Positions 27,719 through 36,447 of a stretch of 64,000 nucleotides of DNA are shown here, piece by piece. Made by a program: the position numbers and the translations under genes. Origin of the DNA: Parablautia sp. Marseille-Q6255 (GTDB taxonomy: Bacteria; Bacillota; Clostridia; Lachnospirales; Lachnospiraceae); NCBI RefSeq assembly GCF_951230155.1, contig NZ_CATNVD010000016.1, positions 1 through 64,000 of the forward strand. Reading direction: 5' to 3'. Below the pieces are notes generated by a model. The model was not told the DNA's origin. It was given only the letters and a program-made list of their open reading frames with translations, and made no database searches. Each line of letters begins with the position of its first letter. Position 1 is the first letter of the stretch.

Positions 27719-28401
27719 TCTCTCACCGCCCATGTATAACCAATTCCATAAACTGTCTTGATATATTCAGGCTTCTGCACATCATCTTCTAATTTATCTC
27801 TGAGACGTTTGATCGCAACAGTCAGGGCATGGGCATCCACAAACTCTGTATCCCCCTGCCATACCTCGTCGATCAAGTATTCTCGTTTTAACACCTTACC
27901 TTTATTTTCACACAGCACCCGCAGTAGCTTTTGCTCTGTCTTGCTAAGTTCAATCGGGGCTCCATCTTTGAAAAATTCCATTTTATCAAAATAGAACTCA
28001 AATCCATCAAACTCCATAGAATCCTTAACTGTTACCTCTTTATTTCTAAGCTGCACAGATACTCTTGCACGCAGAACCATCAAACTAAACGGTTTCGTAA
28101 TATAATCATTTGCCCCGGCCTCCAATCCAGTTACAATATCCACTTCCATATTATTTACAGTAAGCAGAATAATCGGCACCTGACTGTTTTTTCTGATCTC
28201 TCTTACAAAATCAATCCCATTTCCATCCGGTAAGTTCACATCTAATAAAACCAATGTGATATCTTCTTTGTTTAGAATCTCTCTCGCCTCCTGCAAGGTT
28301 CTGCACTGATAAAAGAAATAAGAATCATTCTTTAAAGCAAGACGTATTCCATCATTCAATTTTTTGTCATCTTCAACAATCAGTAACTTTTCGCTCATCA
28401 T
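27715..28401 (-). CDS. OmpR-family response regulator
   Basis: A 228-residue regulator. The receiver domain has the acidic pair in IVEDDKK, phospho-acceptor Asp in LVLLDVNLPDGNG, Thr in ILLTVNN and Lys in YITKPFSL. The C-terminal winged helix has LSKTEQKLLRVLCENKGKV and KTVYGIGYTW. It is encoded with the kinase and a four-base overlap, and probably controls the ABC transporter genes downstream. The start at 28401 is one of two adjacent ATG codons. Confidence 0.93.
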   Translation of the reverse strand: MMSEKLLIVEDDKKLNDGIRLALKNDSYFFYQCRTLQEAREILNKEDITLVLLDVNLPDGNGIDFVREIRKNSQVPIILLTVNNMEVDIVTGLEAGANDYITKPFSLMVLRARVSVQLRNKEVTVKDSMEFDGFEFYFDKMEFFKDGAPIELSKTEQKLLRVLCENKGKVLKREYLIDEVWQGDTEFVDAHALTVAIKRLRDKLEDDVQKPEYIKTVYGIGYTWAVRE

Positions 28402-28462
28402 TCGCTCTGCTTTCTTTCAAATTATGCTAATTGTATTATTGCCAGTTTTATAAATCAAACCA

Positions 28463-28658
28463 TTAAGTTAAAATCTCCAACAGAAGACAGAAATCCGGTT
28501 CCCCATCTTCATCCAGCACCACGTTGGCTGCTTCTTTCCATTTTCTCCAGCGTGCTCTTCACCAGGGCAAGCATTTCTGCATCTTCCTTTAAGAAAGGGT
28601 TCACATTTCGGATTTCCCGCATTGTCTGCCTCCAGTTCCCTTTTTCAAACATTGCCAT
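28463..28658 (-). pseudogene. Small hypothetical gene with frameshift
   Basis: ATG at 28658 follows GGAGGGGGC. The first frame reads MAMFEKGNWRQTMREIRNV, runs to residue 49 and stops at 28509. The alternative frame continues with a convincing acidic ending, NVVLDEDGEPDFCLLLEIL, that stops at 28463. A one-base shift near 28530 would join them. No family is recognised; it lies beside a toxin-antitoxin remnant. Confidence 0.45.
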
Positions 28659-28748
28659 AATGCCCCCTCCAATCTTTTCTCAAATGTTTCATAGTACTAC
28701 CAGAGGCGCCTATACCAACTACAAAAACTTTTCCCTTCTCCTTTACGG

Positions 28749-28779
28749 TATAAAGAAATTTTTGTATAATTTCTTTATA
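28749..28779 (+). promoter_or_regulatory. Antitoxin promoter with overlapping palindromic operator
   Basis: TATAAAGAAAT (28749-28759) and ATTTCTTTATA (28769-28779) form a perfect 11-base inverted repeat around TATAAT (28765-28770), a consensus -10. It lies 15 bases before the antitoxin start. This is the arrangement expected for antitoxin autorepression. Confidence 0.75.
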
Positions 28780-28793
28780 AAGGAGGGGCTGAT

Positions 28794-29057
28794 ATGCCAA
28801 CAATCCGTTCAAGCGCAGATTTGCGTAACAGCTACAACGAAATTTCTACTTTCTGCCATGATTATTCTGAACCTGTTTTTATTACCAAAAACGGAAAAGG
28901 CGATCTTGCCGTTATGAGTATTGAAGCCTACGAGCAGCTTGTAGGACGCTTTGAATTATACGAGCTGATCCAGGAAGGTCTTGAAGATGTCGCTGCAGGC
29001 AGGACACGCCCATTTTCAGAAGCAATGGCTGATATAAAAAGCCGTTGCAAACGATGA
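28794..29057 (+). CDS. Phd/YefM-type antitoxin
   Basis: An 87-residue antitoxin. The N-terminal DNA-binding part reads RSSADLRNSYNEISTFCHD and then EPVFITKNGKGDLAVMSIEAYE, the hallmark of Phd/YefM proteins. The C-terminal toxin-binding tail includes EGLEDVAAGRTRPFSEAMAD. AGGAGG is placed well before the ATG. The toxin gene overlaps the stop as ATGA. Since the toxin is truncated, this now looks like an orphan antitoxin, possibly kept for protection against related toxins. Confidence 0.9.
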   Translation: MPTIRSSADLRNSYNEISTFCHDYSEPVFITKNGKGDLAVMSIEAYEQLVGRFELYELIQEGLEDVAAGRTRPFSEAMADIKSRCKR

Positions 29058-29197
29058 ATTATCAGATTCACATTACCCTTACGGCAGAAAAAGATATGAT
29101 TCATGCAGCGGATTATATCGAATTTGTTTTAAAGAACCCGCAATCCGCAGATCATCTGTTAGAGAAAGCGGAACGCCAAATCAACACTCTTTCATAG
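29054..29197 (+). pseudogene. RelE/ParE-type toxin, truncated
   Basis: The frame begins with ATG overlapping the antitoxin stop and reads MNYQIHITLTAEKDMIHAAD, the N-terminus of a RelE/ParE-family toxin, followed by QSADHLLEKAERQINTL. It stops with TAG after 47 residues, about half the family length. The bases beyond do not restore the expected C-terminal strand with catalytic residues. It is probably inactive. Confidence 0.75.
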
Positions 29198-29303
29198 TTT
29201 CCCAGGCATCCGCATTTCTAACAATACAAGTGTTTTTTTAGTGACATCGTATCATATCCACTTTTTACAATATAATACTTTCATTCTTAATACTGCAAAC
29301 TTT

Positions 29304-29943
29304 TTAATTCAATTCATTATTCTGTTCTTCAAGCAACTGTTTCAGTTCTTCCTTACTTGGAAGAACTGTCTGATACTTACTGGAAAATATCTTGATGCTT
29401 TAATTCACCAATCTTCAAATCAAAAAGCACAAAACATCTCAATAAACGATTATAAAAGACCAGATCCACCCGAAAATGCTCCTCGTTGAATGTAAAACGT
29501 ACCTGCCGTCCAATAAAAGCAAATCCTGTACCAAGTTCCAGCAAAAACTTTTGTAAGTGATCAATAATTTGGGTCTCCTGATGCGACCAACTTAGAAAAA
29601 ACTTTCTCCCACTACTTACTGTTGGCAAATTTTTGAATTGGTCAGAGACTGTCTGACCAATTTGATCGTCCACATAAGTCAGATAGAATTTTCGCATCTG
29701 TTTCAAGTTTGTAACCGAAAATCCCTTTCCAAATCGCTTTAACAAATACTCCGACAATTCTTTCAAAAGATACTTTCCATAGTCAGCACGTTCTTTCCCT
29801 TGCTATTCTTCCTCATAAATCCGGCGTCCAATCTCATAGTATGCATAAACCATAGACAAATTAACCGCTGTTTTAGCCTGTTTTCTTGCGCTGTCAAGCA
29901 ATTCAGAAATATCTTGCTAAAAATTCTTATTGATTAAATCCAT
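29304..29943 (-). pseudogene. DUF1016/YhcG PDDEXK nuclease, decayed
   Basis: From ATG 29943 (GGGAGGTGGG upstream) the protein reads MDLINKNF, a stop, then DISELLDSARKQAKTAVN, YAYYEIGRRIYEEE, a second stop, then DYGKYLLKELSEYLLKRFGKGFSVTN. An internal stretch between SWSH and LQKFLLELG is missing, including much of the region before the nuclease core. The core FAFIGRQVRF, RVDLVFYNRLL, VLFDLKIG remains. After another frameshift the typical ending YQTVLPSKEELKQLL appears and stops at 29304. Two nonsense codons, a deletion and a shift make it non-functional. Confidence 0.85.
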
Positions 29944-29976
29944 ATTCCCACCTCCCACTATTTTCCTATTGTTTAT

Positions 29977-30720
29977 TCATACATCAACGCCTTTTTTCTC
30001 AACTAAACTTTTCATACTGATAGGTACTTTAATTTTTTCTTTACTCTTTTTTCTCACATCATTTAATAATTGTTGAAAAATAAGATTAGCCGTATTTGTC
30101 GGGATACTTTTATCAGCTAAGTGATTGAAAAATTCTCCCTTAGTTTGATTTTCATATGCCGCTAATTGCAAATTGGATTTATGAACAAAAGTATTTTGTA
30201 TAAATGCATCAAATACAGCATCAAAATTACTTGGCATATCATTGGTAAATTCATTTTTTATTCTGTCTTTGATTTTTTCATATAGTGTAATGTTTTCTAC
30301 CTGTAACTTCTTGCCATCTTCAATAACTGCCTGCCACAATAAAACTTCCTTATCAAAATCATTGTTTGATACAAAATGACAATGTGAACACTCCGTACCA
30401 AAAGTTAGATAATTGTAGAAAAAAAATCCTAAGAAAGACTTTTTATAACCGCCACTTTTCTTCTTTTCGCGTTTTGACATTTCTGCAACAGTCCAATCAG
30501 ATGGGTCTTCCTTTGTTTTTATTTGATAAAACTGATACTGCTGATTATCGGTAGAAAACTCTGCCATATCATCGTGAAATTCACAGAAGACACTACATTC
30601 TGTATTATCTTGAAGTTTGTCTATTATATGGCACACAATCCAATGAACTTGATATTCAAATCTGTTATAGGAGTCTGAACCTGCTTGCTCACGCTGTTCA
30701 GTTGTAAGTACTATACTCAT
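29977..30720 (-). CDS. DUF4297 (Cap4-like dsDNA nuclease domain) protein
   Basis: A 247-residue protein. The N-terminal region has the DUF4297 pattern: RFEYQVHWIVCHIIDKL, then VFCEFHDDMAEF (acidic metal site) and YQFYQIKTKEDPSDWT (Q-x-K of the restriction-endonuclease fold). The rest is helical. DUF4297 is the nuclease part of Cap4 effectors in CBASS, but here there is no fused sensor domain of known type. The start overlaps the AbiEii stop as ATGA, and AAAGGAG precedes it. It thus appears to be the third gene of an AbiE operon, an arrangement I do not know as standard. Confidence 0.75.
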   Translation of the reverse strand: MSIVLTTEQREQAGSDSYNRFEYQVHWIVCHIIDKLQDNTECSVFCEFHDDMAEFSTDNQQYQFYQIKTKEDPSDWTVAEMSKREKKKSGGYKKSFLGFFFYNYLTFGTECSHCHFVSNNDFDKEVLLWQAVIEDGKKLQVENITLYEKIKDRIKNEFTNDMPSNFDAVFDAFIQNTFVHKSNLQLAAYENQTKGEFFNHLADKSIPTNTANLIFQQLLNDVRKKSKEKIKVPISMKSLVEKKGVDV

Positions 30721-31634
30721 AAATTAGAACTCCTTTCATCTTTAGTCCAGTTCATATTATATTTCCATTGTCTTTGCCATTCTTCTTCATTCACCATCGC
30801 ATCAAACACAGGCTCAAGGAAAGTCTGGATTTCTGCAATGACGAATGGAAACTCAAGCGTATTGTCTTTTATATTCTTCAAAAAGAATTTCCAACGCTTT
30901 TGCATATCCTCATCATCGGCAAGTGCGACAACTCGCTTGAAACTGTTTTTGTCGTAGGGAGTACCACGCCGCTGCAAGGTTTCAAAGATAGCAACTTGCA
31001 ATTTCGCTCCATCAAAATCGAATGTCCTTGAAAGATAGTAAATATCATAAAAATCTTTCATTCTGCCTGTCAGCTCAAATCGTTGCAAAATAGCATCGAA
31101 CTTTTCAGCTATGGTACTTTCAAGGGAATAGGTTTTGATTACTGGTGCTTCAAAGTCTGGAAGCTGCGTATTGATTTTACGCTGTTCTGCCTTTGGCACG
31201 ATAACATCTCCCACACCTATATCAACATTGAATGGTACTCGCACATTCTTTATCTGACCGATAATCTGTGTACTGATACCGTGATACTTTCTCTGCGGAG
31301 AAATCTCCTCAAAGCCTTTTGCTGTCATCTCTATATAATCATTGCCTGTCGGTGTATCAATGATTTTATAAATCAAATCCTTAACATTGTCTATTGAATT
31401 TGAATATCCACGGAGCAGGAAATCAACATCAATAGTGGCTCGACTTTCAAAATTTGTAAGAGTGTAGATAAACAGCCCGCCTTTTAATACAAGGAAATCA
31501 TCGTATCTTGATTTCGAGAGCTTTCTCAAAAATTCTTCTTGCATAAAAAGCTGTAGACACTGCTGATAACTGATACCAGAAACCTTTGCTTTATTTCTGA
31601 GCTTTGCCAAAACAGAAGCCGCTTTATCTGCCAT
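30717..31634 (-). CDS. abiEii: AbiEii/AbiGii-type nucleotidyltransferase toxin
   Basis: A 305-residue protein of the type IV toxin family. The nucleotidyltransferase core reads FLVLKGGLFIYTL, then SRATIDVDFLLRGY with the D-x-D metal-binding pair. Further family motifs are LESTIAEKFDAIL and RMKDFYDIYYLSR. It should modify tRNA by adding nucleotides, halting growth of infected cells. The ATG at 31634 overlaps the AbiEi stop as TAATG, and its own stop overlaps the DUF4297 start, so the three genes are translated as a unit. Confidence 0.92.
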   Translation of the reverse strand: MADKAASVLAKLRNKAKVSGISYQQCLQLFMQEEFLRKLSKSRYDDFLVLKGGLFIYTLTNFESRATIDVDFLLRGYSNSIDNVKDLIYKIIDTPTGNDYIEMTAKGFEEISPQRKYHGISTQIIGQIKNVRVPFNVDIGVGDVIVPKAEQRKINTQLPDFEAPVIKTYSLESTIAEKFDAILQRFELTGRMKDFYDIYYLSRTFDFDGAKLQVAIFETLQRRGTPYDKNSFKRVVALADDEDMQKRWKFFLKNIKDNTLEFPFVIAEIQTFLEPVFDAMVNEEEWQRQWKYNMNWTKDERSSNL

Positions 31635-32242
31635 TACAACCACACTCCAATCAAATCTTTTACTCGTTTTTGCACTCTCAACACTTTTGCATATTGCATA
31701 AGGTTAGGGATGTTCTTTTTAGGGTCTTTCACATAGTTCTGAATTGCTTTATTAAAAATCTCTTTATCCATTTTGTTCATATTTCGCAAAACATCACAAA
31801 TCGTGCGGTCACGATCATAAATGCGGACTTTGTGGAAATCAATTTCACCCTCGGTTTCGCCCAGCGTAACCAACTCTGACTCTACGCGATATACCTTTAT
31901 AAACGGATAATCGATTTTTGTTCGCCGCTTAGAGACATTTTTATCTATTGCAAAGTTCCATTCAGCAGGATTTCTGTCACTGTATCTATAATAGAATAGG
32001 GCAGTCTCCATACAGAGCACTGCATCGGGAAACAATCGATTGATAATGACAACTTCACTTTCTCCATAATCTTGAGTCCAGTGATAGTAACCTCGCCTGA
32101 CTCTTTCAATCACTCCTTCATCTAAAAGTTCTTTTATATCTGCATAGTATAACTTTGAAGCTGTAAGTTCAGCAGTAGTCATAACATAATTATGACTGCT
32201 AAACAACATTCTCAGTGTCTCAATATCTTTATTCTGAAGCAT
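31634..32242 (-). CDS. abiEi: AbiEi-type antitoxin / transcriptional repressor
   Basis: A 202-residue protein. The N-terminal winged helix (LRMLFSSHNYVMTTAELTAS, then YYADIKELLDEGVIERVRRG) is followed by the AbiEi antitoxin C-terminal domain (LFPDAVLCMETALFYY, KVRIYDRDRTICDVLRN). The ATG at 32242 has GAGGTGAAG upstream; the frame extends to 32290 without a ribosome site. Such proteins repress their own promoter through inverted repeats and block the AbiEii toxin. The promoter must lie in 32243-32400. Confidence 0.92.
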   Translation of the reverse strand: MLQNKDIETLRMLFSSHNYVMTTAELTASKLYYADIKELLDEGVIERVRRGYYHWTQDYGESEVVIINRLFPDAVLCMETALFYYRYSDRNPAEWNFAIDKNVSKRRTKIDYPFIKVYRVESELVTLGETEGEIDFHKVRIYDRDRTICDVLRNMNKMDKEIFNKAIQNYVKDPKKNIPNLMQYAKVLRVQKRVKDLIGVWL

Positions 32243-32436
32243 ATCTTCACCTCTATTTAATCGCCCCAAATCAAACCAATGATTGGGCACTTTACTATAT
32301 TATATTTGATTTTTGTCTTTAAGTCAATAATAGCAAAGTGAACGCTTTTAATTGTATTAATTAGGCAGTTTAGTATAAAATCTGTCCTCCGCTTTTATAA
32401 CCAAATAAAATATTGGTCAACGAAAAGACAAATATG

Positions 32437-32475
32437 TAAAAAAATAAGCGTACCACTGTTTTTATGATACGCTCA
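32437..32475 (-). terminator. Terminator of the serine recombinase gene
   Basis: On the minus strand AGCGTA (32468-32473) pairs with TACGCT (32447-32452) across a 15-base loop and is followed by TTATTTTTTT. It lies just after the recombinase stop and separates it from the AbiE operon promoter. Confidence 0.7.
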
Positions 32476-32481
32476 TCATTA

Positions 32482-34560
32482 TTAAATTACCTCAAAATAC
32501 TTCAACGCATCCTTTATAGCTTCCACTTTCTCTGCAGTCGGATGTTTCCTCGGCTGTTTCAGTTCTTCTACCGCATTAGGAGCTTCGTACATCGGCAAGC
32601 CTAAATCCCTTTTTACCTCCGCAATATATGCGGTATGTACTTTGAAGCCGTATTTAGCTTCTATGTACTCCTTTATCATTTTATAGGTCACTCTCTCTTT
32701 CGGCTTGTACACCTCGGCTCTTTTAGCGATATTATCAAGCGGCACTTTGCCCTCACCCTCGCCAAACTCCACTTTTACGCTGATTGTGCTGTCAGTTTTT
32801 TGTGGGAAAGCAGTACTACCGTTTCCACATGTGTTGTCACTAACATAGGAACACACATCCTTTACCTCGTCACGTATATGGGAACACAATTCCTTAGCTT
32901 TATCCCCCATACCCTTTGACTTGTCGAAACGTTCCTTTGCATTTCCAATTTCATTCTTAAATCCTGTTTTATATATGAAAGTTATCTTATAGGGATCTTT
33001 ATATCCATCTTCATCATAGCCACCAACTATGACTTTTTCAATAATACTTTCAAATATTCCTCTGTCAAACTCTTCCAATACCTGATTGTCAGTTAACGCT
33101 TTTCTAAAATCAGAAATCCTTCTCTCTAAAAAACTTTCCTCCTTTAACTGTTGACTCAAATATTGAAGTTTTGCTTTCGCATTCGATAAATCTCTTTGAA
33201 ACCCTACATCAGTTTCTTCATAAATACTTTGTTCAATAATACCATCTAAAAAACTATTAAGTAAACTCTTTCTCTTTACAGAAATTCTATCAATTGTCTT
33301 TTGTAATTTATTTATTTCATCTTCAACAGCATTTTCTCCCAGAGTCTTTTCCGTTCTCTTTAGAAATTCTTCCAGAACATCCTTGTTGTCATTACACAGC
33401 ATCCGATAGGACTCAATAAACGCTTGTTCAATAACTTCCTCTGGAATACCTTTACTATCAGGACAAAAACGCTTTCCATTTTTTGTCGACTTAACACACT
33501 GCCATATCGTTTTCTTATATTTTGAACCACTGTGCCATCGTCTCCGAGATAAATTTGTGCCACAAAATCCACATTCTAACAGACAACTGAATGCATATTG
33601 ACGGCTGAACTTTTCTCTCTTTCCAAGAATAACTTCATGTTTTCTATTGCCATTTCTACGGTTTCTAATTTCCTGCGCTCTCTCAAATGTTTCCTCCGAA
33701 ACAATTGCCTGATGATGATCATGGATGTAATACCTGTCCTCTTCACCCAAATTATCCAATCTTCTTTTTGAAATTGGATCAACCGTAAAAGTTTTTCCTA
33801 ACAGTATATCACCTTTATATTTTTCATTATTGATAATCCCCATTACACTGGATGAAGTCCAAGGATTACCCTTGATTGTCATTATTCCCTGTTCGTTTAA
33901 TTCTCTGGCTATCATTGTACTGCCAGCTCCGGCAACATATCGATCAAATATGTATCGAACAACTTCCGCTCCTTTTTCATTAACAGAAAGAGATTTCGTA
34001 ACCACATCATAGTCATATCCCAGGCATCCCTGAAACCCAACAAGCTCGCCCCGCTTCATTTTCATTTTCAATCCTTTTTTTACATAAGCAGATGTGTTCT
34101 CCACTTCCTGCTGTGCCACAGAGCTTAATATGGTCATCAAAAATTCGCCGTCTTTTAATGTGTTGATTTTTTCAACTTCAAAATATACAGCTACATTCCT
34201 TTCTTTGAGCATACGTACATATTTTAACGTATCTAAGGTATTTCTGGCAAATCTCGGAATACTTTTCGCAATAACCATGTCAATTTTACCATCCAGGCAA
34301 TCCTGTATCAACCGTTGAAATTCATCCCTTTTATCCACTTTTGTACCAGTAATTGCTCTATCCGCATACACTCCGGCAAAAATCCATTGTTTATTATTCT
34401 GAATTAAGTCAGTATAATGCGTAACCATGGAATTATAGCTTTTTATCTGTTCTTCATCGTCTGTGCTCACTCGACAATACGCAGCAACTCTTAAACGATC
34501 AATTCTTTTTTTGGCAGAGCCATCAAATGGATCATTTGCTTTTATTAACTCAACTTCCAT
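32482..34560 (-). CDS. Large serine recombinase (TnpX-like) with extra C-terminal domain
   Basis: A 692-residue site-specific recombinase. The resolvase domain starts at about residue 25 with VAAYCRVSTDDEEQ (catalytic Ser) and has KSIPRFARNTLDTL. The recombinase domain begins near 170 (LGYDYDVVTKSL, GAGSTMIARELNEQGI). A zinc ribbon has CLLECGFCGTNL and later Cys residues, and a coiled coil lies at 400-480. The last 80-130 residues are unusual (TYKMIKEYIEAKYGFKVHTA, ending ALKYFEVI) and resemble the C-terminal extension of Lachnospiraceae RlmD-type methyltransferases. It would excise and insert the surrounding element. GGAGG lies upstream of the ATG. Confidence 0.92.
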   Translation of the reverse strand: MEVELIKANDPFDGSAKKRIDRLRVAAYCRVSTDDEEQIKSYNSMVTHYTDLIQNNKQWIFAGVYADRAITGTKVDKRDEFQRLIQDCLDGKIDMVIAKSIPRFARNTLDTLKYVRMLKERNVAVYFEVEKINTLKDGEFLMTILSSVAQQEVENTSAYVKKGLKMKMKRGELVGFQGCLGYDYDVVTKSLSVNEKGAEVVRYIFDRYVAGAGSTMIARELNEQGIMTIKGNPWTSSSVMGIINNEKYKGDILLGKTFTVDPISKRRLDNLGEEDRYYIHDHHQAIVSEETFERAQEIRNRRNGNRKHEVILGKREKFSRQYAFSCLLECGFCGTNLSRRRWHSGSKYKKTIWQCVKSTKNGKRFCPDSKGIPEEVIEQAFIESYRMLCNDNKDVLEEFLKRTEKTLGENAVEDEINKLQKTIDRISVKRKSLLNSFLDGIIEQSIYEETDVGFQRDLSNAKAKLQYLSQQLKEESFLERRISDFRKALTDNQVLEEFDRGIFESIIEKVIVGGYDEDGYKDPYKITFIYKTGFKNEIGNAKERFDKSKGMGDKAKELCSHIRDEVKDVCSYVSDNTCGNGSTAFPQKTDSTISVKVEFGEGEGKVPLDNIAKRAEVYKPKERVTYKMIKEYIEAKYGFKVHTAYIAEVKRDLGLPMYEAPNAVEELKQPRKHPTAEKVEAIKDALKYFEVI

Positions 34561-34625
34561 CTTCGCCCTCCTTTTGTATTCCTATCGTAGTGTTGATTAT
34601 ATTATATAGCAACACACATACTTCG

Positions 34626-34775
34626 TCAAGCAGTTATATTCGATACAACACCATAATCTTTCATGAGTTTTCTTTGTATTAACTGATATTCGCTTTCATT
34701 GATTAGTTTCTTAGAAAGCAACTGTTTTAACATAGATAACTGCATACTATATCTCAATAATCTATTCCCATCCAT
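34626..34775 (-). CDS. Small SHOCT-like element protein
   Basis: A 49-residue protein reading MDGNRLLRYSMQLSMLKQLL, then INESEYQLIQRKLMKDYGV. The pattern of a leucine-rich helix followed by I-x-E-x-E-Y is SHOCT-like, and such small proteins are common just upstream of recombinase genes in clostridial elements. AAGGGAA precedes the ATG. It may assist the recombinase, but that is inference. Confidence 0.6.
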   Translation of the reverse strand: MDGNRLLRYSMQLSMLKQLLSKKLINESEYQLIQRKLMKDYGVVSNITA

Positions 34776-34997
34776 AATAATTCCCTTTCCTGAAATATAC
34801 TAAAAAATTCCTGCAAGCGGCTATCAGGTATAGCCCCATTGGATTTGCACCATCTTCATCAGACCGGACTCTTGCCGGAAGTATCATTATCAAAAACAGC
34901 ATCTTCGCCACAAAGTACCTATCTCTCTGTCGGGAACAAATAATTGTCGCTCGTACCTTTGCTTCAATGCCCGTAACAGCATTTCCTCGCTTACAAT

Positions 34998-35036
34998 CCT
35001 TCTGACCTCCCGACAATTTGTCGGGAAGCCAGAAGG
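34998..35036. repeat. Strong nested hairpin in a non-coding stretch
   Basis: TCCCGACAA (35008-35016) and TTGTCGGGA (35018-35026) pair around a single base, and CCTTCTG (34998-35004) pairs with CAGAAGG (35030-35036) outside. It lies in the 430-base stretch 34776-35210 where I see no convincing gene. It could be an attenuator between the HTH and recombinase genes or a protein binding site. Confidence 0.75.
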
Positions 35037-35210
35037 ACAGGTAGTCCTGGCGTATCCATTCCATAGCTCAACTGCTCCATACGTCTTGCAGGATCAACCA
35101 TATTCAATTTTCAAGGTGCACTGGATCCCAATCTGCCCTACTCCTGAAAGGGAAAAGAGTAGCAAGCTATGAAGTGCAATCGAACAGTTAAGATCAGAGA
35201 ATTATTTCTC

Positions 35211-35492
35211 CTATTTCCTATTCGCAGCTTTTCCAGTTCCATAAGGAACCGGATCAAAATCCAGTATCTTTGTAATCAGTTTTGTTTCCAAACGCCGACG
35301 CAAAGTCTCATCCACACAGTAATATGCCTGTCCATATTCATCAAATAGCATTCTTGTGGATAAACTGGTTATGTATCCTTCGTAATGCTTCAGCACTACA
35401 TTGATTGCTTCCACATCACCCTCTGATGCTGCCTGAATAATATGGAAAGGCAGCAATTCAGATTCATCAATCTGTCTTTCGTTTTTTCTCAT
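35211..35492 (-). CDS. Tn916-like helix-turn-helix protein (HTH_16 type)
   Basis: A 93-residue protein reading LLPFHIIQAASEGDVEAINV then VLKHYEGYITSLSTR. This is the conserved helix-turn-helix protein encoded next to the sigma-like regulator in Tn916/Tn1549 elements. The ATG at 35492 lies inside the end of the sigma-like gene, giving a 26-base overlap. It probably acts with that regulator in controlling element genes. The C-terminal 30 residues are variable between elements. Confidence 0.8.
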   Translation of the reverse strand: MRKNERQIDESELLPFHIIQAASEGDVEAINVVLKHYEGYITSLSTRMLFDEYGQAYYCVDETLRRRLETKLITKILDFDPVPYGTGKAANRK

Positions 35493-35916
35493 CCGTATTT
35501 GCCTCCATAATTTGTTTGAGTAATTCGAGTGAGCGTTTCCGATGTTCATGGATGGTACTGCGTACAAGGTTCATTTCCCTTGCAATTTCCGCATCACTCA
35601 TATCCATGAAATAGGATAACAGAATGACATTCCGCTTCTTTTCCGTCAGATTTTTTAAGGCTTCCGCAATCAAAACATCTTTAACTTCAATATCATAACC
35701 AAGGACCTGAAAGCGGCATGTTTCCAAATCGTATTCATCCATCGTAAAAAATCTGCTCAACTCCTTCTGCGACAATTCCGACAACATCACTTCGTGCTTT
35801 TGCCGATAGGCCAAATGCCTTTGATAATCAATGACTTCGCCTTTTAATGCCAATTTACATATCCGGTCAAACTGATGTCTGACCGTCCATTCTCTCCAGG
35901 AAGAAGATTGCTCCAT
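35467..35916 (-). CDS. Tn916 ORF7-like sigma-70 family regulator
   Basis: A 149-residue protein with a C-terminal sigma region 4 helix-turn-helix (LTEKKRNVILLSYFMDMSDA, then EIAREMNLVRSTIHEHRKRS). The N-terminal half holds WTVRHQFDRICKLALKGEV and lacks region 2. It matches the sigma-like regulators of Tn916-type elements. GGAAGGAGG precedes the ATG. The following HTH gene overlaps it. Confidence 0.88.
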   Translation of the reverse strand: MEQSSSWREWTVRHQFDRICKLALKGEVIDYQRHLAYRQKHEVMLSELSQKELSRFFTMDEYDLETCRFQVLGYDIEVKDVLIAEALKNLTEKKRNVILLSYFMDMSDAEIAREMNLVRSTIHEHRKRSLELLKQIMEANTDEKKRKTD

Positions 35917-36048
35917 AAGAGTTCACCTCCTTCCCGACCAACTGGTATGAGCGAAATCCTTTATTTCCCTTTCGCTCAATATCCCGATTGGGTATTTTCC
36001 CATGTTGGGGTGAAGTCAAATCTTTTTGAAAAAAATTTTGATGTATGT

Positions 36049-36089
36049 AAAAAGCGTCCAGATAGATATTTATCCACTGGACGCTTTTT
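36049..36089. terminator. Bidirectional terminator-like hairpin
   Basis: A perfect 13-base repeat, AAAAAGCGTCCAG (36049-36061) and CTGGACGCTTTTT (36077-36089), gives T-runs on both strands. It lies in the 530-base gap 35917-36447. The remainder of that gap holds only AT-rich promoter-like sequence for the divergent HTH gene. Confidence 0.8.
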
Positions 36090-36447
36090 ATATCAGGTAT
36101 TAAGTTTTCTCCGCATAATACAGAGGCGTATAATACACTTTCAGAAGCAGAATTAATGGCATTGCACTGAATGTTGATTATCGCCTTCTCCTTCTGCCTT
36201 TAGAATGATATTTCTCTATGGTAGAATAAAAAAATCCCTTGATCTGTCTGGCTTTCATAGACCTCCAAAACACATCAAAGGATAAAAAGTACGTCAAAAA
36301 ACCTTTGAATACTGCGTTTTTTTATATGCATTACCCAAAGTTTTTTATCGTATTATAAAGGGCATTATAACCCTCTATTTTTGTGTATTATCAATGCATT
36401 TTCTTTATTGATTGTGAACTATACACTTATGCACAGGAGGTGTATAT

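Noticed and set aside
34762-35064. A 100-codon minus-strand frame before the recombinase region
   Set aside because: It overlaps a better-supported small gene and contains the strong nested hairpin; no family pattern or ribosome site is visible.
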